Positions 57,114-57,214 of a stretch of DNA of 57,214 bases are shown here, piece by piece. Position 1 is the first letter of the stretch; every line of letters begins with the position of its first letter. The position numbers and the translations under genes are program-made. Origin of the DNA: Pelomonas sp. KK5 (GTDB taxonomy: Bacteria > Pseudomonadota > Gammaproteobacteria > Burkholderiales > Burkholderiaceae_C). Below the pieces are notes generated by a model, which saw only the letters and a program-made list of their open reading frames with translations, ran no database searches and had not been told where the DNA came from. The stretch is taken from the NCBI RefSeq assembly GCF_001984095.1, contig NZ_LYVQ01000005.1, positions 1-57,214 on the forward strand. The letters run 5' to 3'.

Positions 57114-57214
57114 ACGATGAAGATACGCATCGAAGCTCATTTCTGCTGCCGGCGCACGCAGGACTTAAACGTTGAACGACGGTTTTGGAGCGTCTAGTTG
57201 GATGAACCCGGAAG

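Noticed and set aside
53538-57178. Integron-like core motifs GTCTAAC near 53538 and GTTGAAC near 57172 flanking the PIN pair
   Set aside because: Each 7-base core is expected by chance. They are 3.6 kb apart, and neither lies in the imperfect palindrome of an attC site. No integrase is present.
57117-57197. 26-codon open frame after the tandem repeat
   Set aside because: No ribosome site and no recognisable product; too short to support.

Overview
The window is a high-GC chromosomal stretch, dense with ATGA-overlapping operons, most like a Burkholderiales betaproteobacterium of the Roseateles/Mitsuaria/Rubrivivax type. The pointers are the GntR-controlled urate-degradation operon, the urtABCDE urea importer, urease with a HupE/UreJ gene between ureA and ureB, several TonB receptors and the codon usage. 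The assignment is by gene content only. No rRNA, tRNA, CRISPR array, prophage or insertion sequence was seen.

Region 1 (1-7.3 kb): a chemotaxis receptor cut by the window edge, then purine-ring catabolism. uraH and xdhC lie on the minus strand. Divergent from them, a GntR regulator leads puuE, a fused uraD-allC gene and an M20 hydrolase. A perfect palindrome sits in the divergent promoter. Region 2 (7.4-11.2 kb): a secreted cupin, then a probable copper set of DUF2946 protein, TonB receptor and YcnI-like DUF1775 protein. Region 3 (11.2-34.6 kb): nitrogen supply. It holds a lone ureD, a chemotaxis receptor, an NCS2 purine permease, urtABCDE on the minus strand, a two-component system whose sensor is an NCS1 permease fused to a Cys-rich segment and a hybrid histidine kinase, and ureA-ureJ-ureB-ureC. 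ureEFG are absent from the window. Housekeeping genes (methyltransferase, phosphatase, acetyltransferase, esterase) are interspersed. Region 4 (34.7-37.0 kb): an FdhF/YdeP-type molybdopterin oxidoreductase.

Region 5 (37.3-49.9 kb) looks like a complete catabolic locus for peptides containing D-amino acids. It has a TonB receptor, an MFS transporter, two DAP-type serine D-aminopeptidases placed head to head, a DppA metallo-D-aminopeptidase, two dipeptide epimerases, an Asp/Glu racemase, an isochorismatase-fold hydrolase, an acetyltransferase and a LuxR regulator. A shared dyad element lies about 60 bases upstream of three of these genes. Region 6 (50.0-53.2 kb): a GH3 lipoprotein divergent from an AraC regulator. 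Region 7 (53.4-57.2 kb): a lower-GC, probably acquired pair, a PIN-domain nuclease plus an 807-residue helical protein of unknown function, followed by six 8-base tandem repeats.

The strongest leads for something undescribed are the D-peptide locus with its shared operator, the permease-fused sensor kinase beside urea genes, and the PIN/helical pair.
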